Shown here piece after piece: positions 9,716 through 17,813 of a DNA stretch of 64,000 nucleotides; position 1 is the first letter of the stretch, and each line of letters starts with the position of its first letter. The stretch comes from Bacillus sp. AFS055030. GTDB taxonomy: Bacteria > Bacillota > Bacilli > Bacillales > Bacillaceae_G. The notes beneath the pieces were generated by a model. The model saw only the letters and a list, made by a program, of their open reading frames with translations. It was not told where the DNA came from and did no database searches. Where the stretch lies: positions 110,395 to 174,394 of the forward strand of contig NZ_NUGT01000079.1 of NCBI RefSeq assembly GCF_002574545.1, written 5' to 3'. The position numbers were made by a program, and so were the translations under genes.

Positions 9716-10208
9716 GATTAAACAAACTCTTCAGAAGAAATTAGATCAACAAAATCCTTCCGTCACATTTGATCAAATATGGAATAAAGCTAATTCCAAA
9801 TGGTGGGATAATCGAATTCGAAAACCGTTCGTCTCACTTGGGATTTTATTGTTGTTAGCAATTACCATTTTTATGAACTCACCTATGAAAAAGGATCGAA
9901 TAGAAAGCATAGGTAATACAAACGAATCTACAAGTATTTCTGCAGATGCTAGTATTGGATTATTAATAGTAAATGGGGCGGAGTATCGGTTTGAAGGAAT
10001 TTTACATAATAAGGAAGTTAAACTGAAAGACCAAATTGGTGAAGTTCAAGAAGTTGTTAATAATCATACGATTCCAAAAGTCAATTTTTCCTCTAATATG
10101 TTAAAGGTTGGCGATAAAATTTATTTATCGAGTAAGGACTCAAAAGTCATGATTGTAAAACAAGAGGACGGTACCTTCTTAAAGTTTGTAAAAACTGAAA
10201 ATGAGTGA
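9690..10208 (+). CDS. Probable membrane-anchored anti-sigma factor
   Basis: Protein of 172 residues with a cytoplasmic N-terminal part of about 45 residues, one transmembrane segment (SLGILLLLAITIFM), and an extracytoplasmic C-terminal part of about 100 residues. I see no canonical zinc-binding anti-sigma motif (H-x3-C-x2-C), so the role is inferred from topology and the overlap with the ECF sigma gene. ATG 9690, preceded by GGGAG, is preferred over the TTG three bases earlier. The C-terminal half (INGAEYRFEG-type strands, KLKDQIGEVQEVV) does not match a domain I can name. Confidence 0.65.
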   Translation: MVENNPISEIKQTLQKKLDQQNPSVTFDQIWNKANSKWWDNRIRKPFVSLGILLLLAITIFMNSPMKKDRIESIGNTNESTSISADASIGLLIVNGAEYRFEGILHNKEVKLKDQIGEVQEVVNNHTIPKVNFSSNMLKVGDKIYLSSKDSKVMIVKQEDGTFLKFVKTENE

Positions 10209-10250
10209 CTATTAATTAAAATCTAAACCAAAAAAGAGGGAGTGGCCATT

Positions 10251-10718
10251 ATGTCAAAATGGTTAAGTGTTGCGATAATTTTTTTCTTTCTCATTTTTAC
10301 TGGATGTTCAGCAAATAATGGTTTAAAAGGTAATAAACCTCCAAAAACAATGGTACAAGTAGAGAATCAAACTTATGATACAAAGTTAGGTTCTTATTGT
10401 TGGATTACGAAAGGAAAAGGTGAATGTGCTGATACAGCAGGACCGGTCAATCTATTAGAGGGGAAAAAGCCGATTGAAGTAAAACCAGGAGAAACCATTA
10501 AAATTAATATGAAATATACTCCGAAACCAAATGAAATCCACTTAACTCAAATCAATAATAATAAAGAAAGTGAAATATTATTAGTGAAGAATCAATTTTC
10601 AGCACCTATTAATAAAGGAGTATATTATTATTCATATGGAGTTTGGTGGGTGGATAAAAAAGATAAGCACTTATCACATGGTGATGCCTTTTATGCTTTT
10701 GCTTTAGAGATAAAATAG
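10251..10718 (+). CDS. Putative lipoprotein in the sigma-factor operon
   Basis: Secreted lipoprotein of 155 residues. The N-terminus MSKWLSVAIIFFFLIFTGC is a signal peptide ending in a lipobox cysteine (C19). The mature part is hydrophilic and has two further cysteines in SYCWITKGKGECADTAGP that could form a disulfide. I do not recognise the family. ATG 10251 was chosen over GTG 10242 because AGAGGGAG precedes it. It lies 42 bases after the anti-sigma gene without an intervening terminator, so it is probably part of the same stress-response unit. Confidence 0.7.
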   Translation: MSKWLSVAIIFFFLIFTGCSANNGLKGNKPPKTMVQVENQTYDTKLGSYCWITKGKGECADTAGPVNLLEGKKPIEVKPGETIKINMKYTPKPNEIHLTQINNNKESEILLVKNQFSAPINKGVYYYSYGVWWVDKKDKHLSHGDAFYAFALEIK

Positions 10719-10730
10719 AACGATTTAGAG

Positions 10731-10759
10731 GGGGTATGTTTTGATCAAAAACATACCCC
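10731..10759. terminator. Hairpin between convergent genes, possible terminator
   Basis: Long stem GGGGTATGTTTT / AAAACATACCCC around GATC. The stem is strong, but there is no clear T run after it on either strand, so termination is less certain than at other sites. Confidence 0.5.
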
Positions 10760-10774
10760 TAATAGACTACTAAA

Positions 10775-11287
10775 TTATTCTTCTGTAGGATTCTTTGGTC
10801 CACCAAGTTCTAATTGATAAAAGGACAAGTCAAGCCATCTATTAAATTTATAGCCTGCTTTTTTAATTGTGCCTGAATAGACAAATCCTAAGTTTTTATG
10901 CATAGCAATACTTTTTTCATTATCTGCATCAATTCCAGCAATTAAAGTCATGTACTCTCTTTCTTTGGCAATGGAGATTAATTCTTTCATTAATGAAGTG
11001 GCAATCCCCTTTTTTCTGTAGTTACTATTTACATAAACTGAATGCTCAATCGAATATTTATAAGCCGGCCACGCTCTAAAAGGACCGAATGTAGCAAATC
11101 CAACGACTTTTTGGTCAAGTTCGAAGACTAGTATCGGAAATCCTTCATTCATCTTTTGTTCAAACCAATTTTGTCTGCCCTCAAGTGTTTGAGGTTTATA
11201 TGTATAAACGGCAGTTGTATTAAGTACGGCATCGTTATAGATTTCTAAAATATCTGTTAAATCATGTTGAGTAGCTTCTCTGATCAT
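10775..11287 (-). CDS. GNAT N-acetyltransferase, phosphinothricin-acetyltransferase-like
   Basis: Acetyltransferase of 170 residues resembling the PAT/YwnH group, which acetylates small amino-acid-like substrates such as phosphinothricin or methionine sulfoximine. Seen: the opening MIREATQHDLTDILEIYNDAV, the mid-region FATFGPFRAWPAYKYSIEHSVYV, the acetyl-CoA loop YRKKGIATSLMKEL, and the ending GFVYSGTIKKAGYKFNRWLDLSFYQ. The minus-strand RBS GGGGG precedes the ATG. It probably detoxifies amino-acid analogues; the true substrate is unknown. Confidence 0.85.
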   Translation of the reverse strand: MIREATQHDLTDILEIYNDAVLNTTAVYTYKPQTLEGRQNWFEQKMNEGFPILVFELDQKVVGFATFGPFRAWPAYKYSIEHSVYVNSNYRKKGIATSLMKELISIAKEREYMTLIAGIDADNEKSIAMHKNLGFVYSGTIKKAGYKFNRWLDLSFYQLELGGPKNPTEE

Positions 11288-11682
11288 TTCTTCTTACCCC
11301 CATTTTAATCTGTTAACCCTACTTAATTCAGAAATTTTTATCTAAACCTTAAAAGAACGGTTTGTTCATCATCTAAATTCCCAATCTTGTTCAAAATGCT
11401 AATTTTATAACCTTATTTCCTTATTTCCTTAGTAAACTATCTCACTTGTGAAAAAGAGGATATTCATTTATCTATTATTCTCTATATCATTTTTTAACAT
11501 GATTGTGCAAGAAGGAATCTAATCTATTTTCGTTGAATTAATTACAAAATAATTTTTCAGGCAATAAGGTATCTGCTGAAAAACAATTTTTTAGGCATTT
11601 CGTGTGATTTATATTAATCAATCACTTATTCATTAAGAAGTTGTATTTTTCAAGTAAGTTCAAAGGAGCGAGGAAGTTAAAA
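11288..11682. other. Intergenic region without a recognisable gene
   Basis: About 395 AT-rich bases between divergent transcription units. It contains a short direct repeat (CCTTATTT CCTTATTT) near 11411 and an RBS region just before 11683. I see no open frame with an RBS, no riboswitch and no clear promoter. Confidence 0.5.
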
Positions 11683-12513
11683 ATGAATCAATCCTATTTT
11701 TATTTAAAAATAGAAACACATCAATTACAAATGTCTTATAAAAATGAAAAACGTCGCGTGCGTGTTTTATTGCCGAAAAATTATGAAGAAGACAAGGATC
11801 AACATTATCCAGTTGTTTATATGCATGATGGTCAAAATATTTTCTATAGTAGTGAATCTTATAGCGGGTATTCATGGAAAGTGATTCCAGCAATTAAACG
11901 AAATCCTGATTTACCGAAGATGATCGTTGTTGGGATTGATAACGGTGGACAAGATCGAATTAATGAATATACGCCTTGGAAAATTACAGAAAGCCCACTT
12001 CCTGAAGATTATGAATTAGGTGGGAAAGGCGCGGAGTTTGCTAATTTTGTGATGACAGTCGTTAAGCCGTTTATCGATAAACAATATCGAACGAAATCGG
12101 ATAAATACCATACAGCGGTGATTGGTAGTTCACTTGGTGGGAATATTTCGGCATTTATGGGTGTTGAATATAAAAATCAAATTGGTTGTTTAGGTATTTT
12201 TTCTTTAGCAAATTGGATTACAAGTAAAGCATTTGATCAATTTATTGCAAGTAGAGAATTGGATCCCGAACAACGAGTGTATATTCAAGTTGGTACCCAA
12301 GAAGGCGATGATACTGATCGACAATTCATGTATGGAAATATGAAGCAAGCTTATATCGATTGCTCGCTTAAATATTATAAACAACTGATAAAAGGTTCTA
12401 TTCCTATTGATCACATTTGTTTAAATATTTTTGCAGATGAAGTACATGATGAAAAAGCTTGGGCAAAACACTTACCAGAATGTTTACGCTTCTTAAGTGA
12501 GAATTGGTCTTGA
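11683..12513 (+). CDS. Alpha/beta-hydrolase esterase (putative esterase family, IroE/Fes-like)
   Basis: Serine hydrolase of 276 residues. Seen: YPVVYMHDGQNIF near the oxyanion region, the nucleophile elbow GSSLGG, and a late acid/histidine region (FADEVHDEKAW). This is the pattern of PF00756-type esterases that act on ester or siderophore-like substrates. No signal peptide is visible, so it is probably cytoplasmic. The start at ATG 11683 follows a GAGGAAG sequence; a longer frame opens with TTG at 11641. It heads a three-gene cluster with an ATP-grasp ligase and a second esterase, suggesting a joint role in making or releasing an unknown amide or ester. Confidence 0.82.
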   Translation: MNQSYFYLKIETHQLQMSYKNEKRRVRVLLPKNYEEDKDQHYPVVYMHDGQNIFYSSESYSGYSWKVIPAIKRNPDLPKMIVVGIDNGGQDRINEYTPWKITESPLPEDYELGGKGAEFANFVMTVVKPFIDKQYRTKSDKYHTAVIGSSLGGNISAFMGVEYKNQIGCLGIFSLANWITSKAFDQFIASRELDPEQRVYIQVGTQEGDDTDRQFMYGNMKQAYIDCSLKYYKQLIKGSIPIDHICLNIFADEVHDEKAWAKHLPECLRFLSENWS

Positions 12514-12630
12514 ATGAATCCCTAAAATGATATTTGACTTACATACTTATTACATTATTTAAAGAGAATTACATTAATTTTAATGTGAAATAAATATTAA
12601 ATTTTTTGATAGTAAGAAAGGAGCATATTT

Positions 12631-13818
12631 ATGAATTATATTTTGATCTCTCCATATTATCCAGAGAATTTCCAGGCATTTGCTTATCGCTTAAAAGCCG
12701 CAGGGGTTAATGTATTAGGTATTGGCGAAGAGCCATATGACCAATTAGGTCCGAAATTACAAAATGCATTAACAGAATATTATCGAGTGAATAATTTAGA
12801 AGATCTAGATGAAGTGAAACGGGCTGTTGCATTTTTATTTTATAAACATGGTCCGATTGATCGCATTGAATCGAATAATGAATACTGGTTAGAACTTGAT
12901 GCCAAACTACGTGAGCAATTTAATGTATACGGTAATAAACCAAGTGATTTGAAAAAAGTTAAATATAAATCTGAAATGAAAAAACTGTTTAAAAAAGCAG
13001 GTGTGCCAGTTGTAGAGGGAAAAGTTGTTAAAACTAAAAATGATTTAACGAAAGCCATTAATGAATTAGGACTGCCTGTTATTGCTAAACCGGATAATGG
13101 TGTTGGAACAGCTGCAACCTTTAAATTATGCTCCAAAGAAGCTGTACTTCATTTTGAAGAAGTATGGGATGAGACACATGTGTATTTCATTGAACCATAT
13201 GTGGAAGGAGGAACGCTTTGTACATTTGATGGTTTAATTGATCAGAAAGGGAATATTGTTTTCCAAACAAGTTTTACATATAATGTACCAACTCTAGAAC
13301 TTGTAAAAGGTCAGTTGGACTTAGCTTATATTATTCAAAAAGAGATTGATCCAAAGCTCGAAAATTATGGTAAATCAATTGTAAAAGCTTTTGGGATGAA
13401 AGAACGCTTTTTCCATATTGAATTTTTTAAATTAGAAGATGGGGATTATGTTGCACTTGAATATAATAATCGCTTAGCTGGCGGTTATACGATTGATATG
13501 TACAATTTCGCGTACTCCATTGATTTATTTGCTCAGTATGCCTCAATTGTGACAGGAGGAGAATTTAAGGAACCCGATGTTAAAAACGAGTTTTGTGTTG
13601 GTATAACCCAGCGTGATGCGTATGAGTATAACCATGATACGAATGCAATTTATGAACGATTTGGTGGGCAAGTGAAGTTTGAAAAGCGTATTCCAGATGC
13701 GTTTGCTGAACTACAAGGAAATCAATTTTATGCGATTAATGCAGATTCTCAAGAAGAAGTCGATGAAATCATACGTTTTGTACATGAACGAAAAAATTGC
13801 AGCATTGTAAACGTATAA
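12631..13818 (+). CDS. ATP-grasp domain ligase
   Basis: Protein of 395 residues with a PreATP-grasp-like N-terminal region (MNYILISPYYPENFQAFAY, reminiscent of a Rossmann-like fold) and an ATP-grasp core. Seen: the nucleotide-binding lysine in IAKPDNGVGTAAT, a glutamate-rich adenine region (FIEPYVEGG), and the metal-binding motif LEYNNRLAGG. Such enzymes join a carboxylate to an amine or thiol through an acyl phosphate. The RBS is AGAAAGGAG. The next gene starts 17 bases later, so the two are cotranscribed. Neither substrate can be read from the sequence. Confidence 0.85.
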   Translation: MNYILISPYYPENFQAFAYRLKAAGVNVLGIGEEPYDQLGPKLQNALTEYYRVNNLEDLDEVKRAVAFLFYKHGPIDRIESNNEYWLELDAKLREQFNVYGNKPSDLKKVKYKSEMKKLFKKAGVPVVEGKVVKTKNDLTKAINELGLPVIAKPDNGVGTAATFKLCSKEAVLHFEEVWDETHVYFIEPYVEGGTLCTFDGLIDQKGNIVFQTSFTYNVPTLELVKGQLDLAYIIQKEIDPKLENYGKSIVKAFGMKERFFHIEFFKLEDGDYVALEYNNRLAGGYTIDMYNFAYSIDLFAQYASIVTGGEFKEPDVKNEFCVGITQRDAYEYNHDTNAIYERFGGQVKFEKRIPDAFAELQGNQFYAINADSQEEVDEIIRFVHERKNCSIVNV

Positions 13819-13835
13819 AGATAGGAGATTTATCT

Positions 13836-14576
13836 ATGAATATAGAACATTTAAGCCATTGGAGTGGGGAATTAGGACGAGAAATGCAGTTGAACAGATA
13901 TGGACACAGTGGCATGCCAATCCTAGTTTTTCCTTCCTCTGGGGGGACGCATTTTGAATACTATAATTTTGGAATGATTGATGTGTGCCGTGACTTTATT
14001 GAATCGGGCAAAGTTCAGTTTTTTACACTGTCTACGATCGATAGCGAAAGTTGGCTACACGACTCAAAATCGGTACATGATCGAGCATTAGCTCATGAAG
14101 CATATGACCGATATGTCATTTCAGAAGCTATTCCTTTTATTAAACATAAAACAGGTTGGTTTGATTCAATGATGACAACTGGCTGTAGTATGGGGGCCTA
14201 TCATGCATTGAACTTTTTCCTAAGGCATCCGGATGTTTTCCAAACAACCGTTGCACTAAGCGGTGTTTACGATGTGCGTTTCTTTTTTGGGGATTACGGA
14301 AATGATCCTCTTGTATACCAAAATTCACCAAGTGATTACATATGGAATCAAAATGACGGTTGGTTTATTGATCGATACCGTTCAGCAGATATCATAATTT
14401 GCACCGGGCTAGGTGATTGGGAACAAGAAGGACTGCCTTCATACTTTACATTAAAAAAGGCTTTTAAAGAAAAACAAATTGAAGCTTGGTTTGATGAGTG
14501 GGGTGAGGATGTTTCGCATGATTGGGTGTGGTGGCGAAAACAAATGCCGTATTATTTAGGAGAATTATTTAAATAA
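13836..14576 (+). CDS. Second alpha/beta-hydrolase esterase of the ATP-grasp cluster
   Basis: Serine hydrolase of 246 residues, unlike the first esterase in detail. Seen: MPILVFPSSGGTHFEYYNFG, the nucleophile motif GCSMGAYHAL, and a late histidine in DVSHDWVWWRKQMP. The pattern fits PF00756 esterases of the esterase D type. ATG 13836 is preceded by ATAGGAG; the longer frame from 13797 overlaps the ATP-grasp gene and has no RBS. Its tight linkage to an ATP-dependent ligase and another esterase is the strongest functional clue. It could be a tailoring or release enzyme. Confidence 0.82.
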   Translation: MNIEHLSHWSGELGREMQLNRYGHSGMPILVFPSSGGTHFEYYNFGMIDVCRDFIESGKVQFFTLSTIDSESWLHDSKSVHDRALAHEAYDRYVISEAIPFIKHKTGWFDSMMTTGCSMGAYHALNFFLRHPDVFQTTVALSGVYDVRFFFGDYGNDPLVYQNSPSDYIWNQNDGWFIDRYRSADIIICTGLGDWEQEGLPSYFTLKKAFKEKQIEAWFDEWGEDVSHDWVWWRKQMPYYLGELFK

Positions 14577-14704
14577 AAAATTATGAAAACATTAGTGATG
14601 TAGTATTGGTATTGTTTTTGACATTAATTTTAAATTAAAATTAACAATATGTGGAAATAAACACTTTATACTATTTAAAACTACCTTACAAGGAGGTATT
14701 GATC

Positions 14705-15097
14705 ATGAAAAGTTTGTTTGATGAAACGTATTCCTCAAATGAAAATCAGAGAACAAGTAGAAATATTTGGTATGGGGATGCTGATCTAACTGTTAATAGT
14801 GATTATGGAAAAATCATGAATCTTAATGAAGATTTCATGGTTACGATGTGCGAAATAATAAAAAATGACTTATCTAAAAATGCAGAAAATAAGCCTACTG
14901 AAACGAACTGGTATTTTTATGGAAGTGGTGTAACTCAGGAAGATATTGGAGATAACATACGTCCGACAATTATGGTACGTGAGAGATCTGGTGAATTTAT
15001 CACAAATTTTAATATCAGTGACCATGATTTTGCTCTAAATATTGATGGAATTCTGCTATTTAAGGCTGATTTTGAAAAACGCTTAGCTAAGGTCTAA
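14705..15097 (+). CDS. Hypothetical 130-residue protein
   Basis: Soluble protein that I do not recognise. It is acidic, without signal peptide or membrane segment, and contains the stretches RTSRNIWYGDADLTV and ETNWYFYGSGVTQEDIGD. ATG 14705 follows a near-perfect AAGGAGGT; the upstream ATG-type frame from 14651 has no RBS. It lies 128 bases after the second esterase in the same direction with no terminator visible between them, and is followed by its own terminator, so it may be the last gene of the esterase/ATP-grasp cluster. Confidence 0.7.
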   Translation: MKSLFDETYSSNENQRTSRNIWYGDADLTVNSDYGKIMNLNEDFMVTMCEIIKNDLSKNAENKPTETNWYFYGSGVTQEDIGDNIRPTIMVRERSGEFITNFNISDHDFALNIDGILLFKADFEKRLAKV

Positions 15098-15441
15098 GGT
15101 ATCTGAGGTTTAATACGACTGAAGAAAATATTTTTATATTTACATACTATTTTAGGGGAATGATTTCAAAATGAAATTATTCTCCTTTTTTATCTGTGTA
15201 GAGTCATAGGTACAGAATGTGAATATTACTGAAAAAATCAACTATATTTTATTAGATTGGGTGTAATCATTTAATAAACTATTTGAACTGGTGTATGATA
15301 AGTAAATCACTAAAAATGTTTAAACTTTCTATTATAGTTAAGTGTGTGTTAAGTGGATATGAAAAATTAAAAAGTAACGCACTAACGCTGACTAAAAAGA
15401 GATGTTTAACGATCAATTTCAAAGTTAATAAGGTGAAATAA
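15098..15441. other. Intergenic region with a terminator, otherwise featureless
   Basis: It holds the terminator at 15154-15191 and about 250 AT-rich bases leading to the helicase gene. I find no convincing promoter hexamers, operator or small gene. Confidence 0.5.
15154..15191 (+). terminator. Terminator after the hypothetical protein
   Basis: Stem GGGGAATGATTTC / GAAATTATTCTCC (with G-U pairs), loop AAAAT, then six T residues. Confidence 0.85.
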
Positions 15442-17715
15442 ATGATTGTAAATACACTAAACGACGTAAAAAAGTTAATAACTGAATGGCAAACTGCAAT
15501 TGAAGCCGAACGAAATTATTTAAAATTTCATGGTGGGAGAAGTTACACGCTTTCAAAAGGGACGCCGCTATATCAAATTGGACAAAGTACGGTTATTTTG
15601 TTTACGATTTATGCAGAAATTTTTGTCCCAGAAGGAACACCGGTTCGAATAAAAATAGAAAATCAAGAGTATCAAGGTGAATTATTGTCATTTAAAGGCT
15701 CTCAAGTTGAAATTAAACTAAATGAAAAAATTACTTCGACGATTCCATTTGCTGAACTTTTTAATGAACCATGGGAGCTTTTAGATCAATTAATTGAAAG
15801 ACTTGAGGAAATAAAAGATTATCGCAGTAAACAAAGTAGAATTATGAAGCTGATGAATGCTGATTCTACTGCTAAACATTTAAGTAAAATGAAGAAAGAT
15901 TATTCAACAAAGCAGGAACTAATTTATCGTTCGTTTTATAATGCGACAACATATATATGGGGACCACCAGGTACTGGTAAGTCTTATAATTTAACAAATA
16001 TTATTTTAAAACATTATGAAAAAAAGAAGTCAGTTTTAGTAATTGCTCATTCTAATGCTGCAGTCGATGTATTAATGAAAAATGTGATTCATGAATTAGA
16101 ACAAAAAGATAAATGGAAAAGTGGAGAGGTTGTCCGCTATGGTTATACAAAAGATGAAGTGTTATTACAACATGAAGATGTCCTTTCTTCAAAGCTTGTT
16201 GAAGTAAGTGGAAGTATAAATCAATATGAGTTGGAAAATTTAGATGAACGAAAACACTCGATGCTAAGGAAGGCCAGAAGAGGTGCAGCATCAAAAAAAG
16301 AATTAGATGATTTGAGTAAAATTCAAAATAAGTTAAATAAAATACGTGGAGAAGTTCGTGAAAAAGAAAAAGAATTGATTGATCAAGCAAAAGTGATTGG
16401 AACAACTATTTCTAAATGTACAATTGATCCTTTAATCTATTTACGCCAATTTGATTTAGTGATTGTGGATGAAATCAGTATGGCATATACACCACAAATC
16501 GCCTTTGCTTCAACATTAGGAAAACGAATTGTAGTTTGTGGAGACTTTAAACAATTACCGCCAATTGCATCATGCTTTCATAATGAATATGTTAAAAAAT
16601 GGCTACAAGAAGATTTGTTTCATCATACAGGAATTGTCCAAAAAATTGAAAATGGAAAACCATTAATTAATTTAGTTTTACTGAATCAACAAAGGAGAAT
16701 GCATCCGGCCATCTCTGGATTTACAAATAATGAAATTTATCATTCGTTAGTGTTTGACCATCCATCTGTTAAAAAAAGACAGGAAATCGCAAAACATAGA
16801 CCATTTCCAATGCAAGCAAATAGTTTAATAAATTCGCAATTTCTAAAATGCTATGCCCTAAAAGATTCAAATACGAATTCTAGATATAATTTAGGGTCTG
16901 CGATTATTGCCATTCAATGTATTCTTTCAAGTATAGTAGATGGGGTCAAGTCAATTGGAATTGTTACGCCATATAGAGCACAAGCAAAATTACTTACGGC
17001 ACTCCATAAAGAAATAATCGGGAAAACAAAATATCGAGAATTACCAATACAAATCGCAACAGTTCACCGATTTCAAGGAGCGGAGTGTGACGTAATCATT
17101 TTTGATTCAGTTGATACGAAACCACAATATTCTCCTGGGTTGCTGCTTACAGATCAGAACAGTGAAAGATTAATTAATGTTGCTTTAACTAGAGCTCGGG
17201 GCAAATTTATTCATATTGCAGATATTCCATTTATAAAAACTAAAACAAATTCAAAAAAGACGATTAATAAGTTAATTCATTTTCAAATAGATAATGAATA
17301 CAAAGTAAGTATGGAAGAGTTTGAAAAGTGTTTTTCAAAGAGTATTTCAAAGAGATTAAAACTGTTTTCAAATGATTCAAGCGATCTGAAAAATGAATTA
17401 GTAAATGACCTGAAAAATGCTAAGAAAAAAATAATTGTTTCCATGCCAAATTTATCTGAGATGTCATTGGCTATTCGAAAACTGATCAATGAAGTTGAGA
17501 TACCGATTCTCTTTATAAGTGAGTCTCATTATGAAAATCAAAAAAATAGAAGTTTTATAAAAAAAGATCAAGTTCAACCTTTTATTATGATAGATAATGA
17601 AGTTTTATGGTATGGAATTCCTTTGTCAAAAGTAAGTTTAAATCAATCAAGCAAATCTGCTAGATTGAATTGTCCGTTAACATGTCAAATATTAAAAGGC
17701 TTTATCGATTATTAA
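15442..17715 (+). CDS. Superfamily 1 (Upf1/DNA2-like) helicase with a C-terminal phospholipase-D-like remnant
   Basis: DNA/RNA helicase-like ATPase of 757 residues. Seen: an N-terminal beta-rich region with a short coiled stretch; Walker A GPPGTGKS (174-181); a long basic coiled insertion (about 230-310); DEIS Walker B (343-346); the motif QQRRMHP; TVHRFQGAECD; and the final helicase motif NVALTRARGK. The last 120 residues (from about 635) resemble a PLD-like domain ending in IMIDNEVLWYG, but the catalytic H-x-K is absent. Start ATG 15442 has an AAGGTG site. It stands alone between two terminators. Roles in repair or defence are possible but unproven. Confidence 0.82.
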   Translation: MIVNTLNDVKKLITEWQTAIEAERNYLKFHGGRSYTLSKGTPLYQIGQSTVILFTIYAEIFVPEGTPVRIKIENQEYQGELLSFKGSQVEIKLNEKITSTIPFAELFNEPWELLDQLIERLEEIKDYRSKQSRIMKLMNADSTAKHLSKMKKDYSTKQELIYRSFYNATTYIWGPPGTGKSYNLTNIILKHYEKKKSVLVIAHSNAAVDVLMKNVIHELEQKDKWKSGEVVRYGYTKDEVLLQHEDVLSSKLVEVSGSINQYELENLDERKHSMLRKARRGAASKKELDDLSKIQNKLNKIRGEVREKEKELIDQAKVIGTTISKCTIDPLIYLRQFDLVIVDEISMAYTPQIAFASTLGKRIVVCGDFKQLPPIASCFHNEYVKKWLQEDLFHHTGIVQKIENGKPLINLVLLNQQRRMHPAISGFTNNEIYHSLVFDHPSVKKRQEIAKHRPFPMQANSLINSQFLKCYALKDSNTNSRYNLGSAIIAIQCILSSIVDGVKSIGIVTPYRAQAKLLTALHKEIIGKTKYRELPIQIATVHRFQGAECDVIIFDSVDTKPQYSPGLLLTDQNSERLINVALTRARGKFIHIADIPFIKTKTNSKKTINKLIHFQIDNEYKVSMEEFEKCFSKSISKRLKLFSNDSSDLKNELVNDLKNAKKKIIVSMPNLSEMSLAIRKLINEVEIPILFISESHYENQKNRSFIKKDQVQPFIMIDNEVLWYGIPLSKVSLNQSSKSARLNCPLTCQILKGFIDY

Positions 17716-17752
17716 AAGTTACATAGAAACTATTCTATGTAGCTTTTTTTAT
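17715..17752 (+). terminator. Terminator after the SF1 helicase
   Basis: Stem GTTACATAGAA / TTCTATGTAGC with one G-U pair, followed by seven T residues; it begins at the stop codon. Confidence 0.88.
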
Positions 17753-17813
17753 TCTGATTAAATAATTTTCTGCATAAAATTAATAATAAAATGCTATCGG
17801 GATAGGTGAATAA

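Noticed and set aside
14616..14644. A palindromic AT stretch (TTAATTTT / AAAATTAA) as a possible operator or terminator
   Set aside because: It is pure A/T with a weak stem and no T run; such palindromes are expected by chance at this composition.
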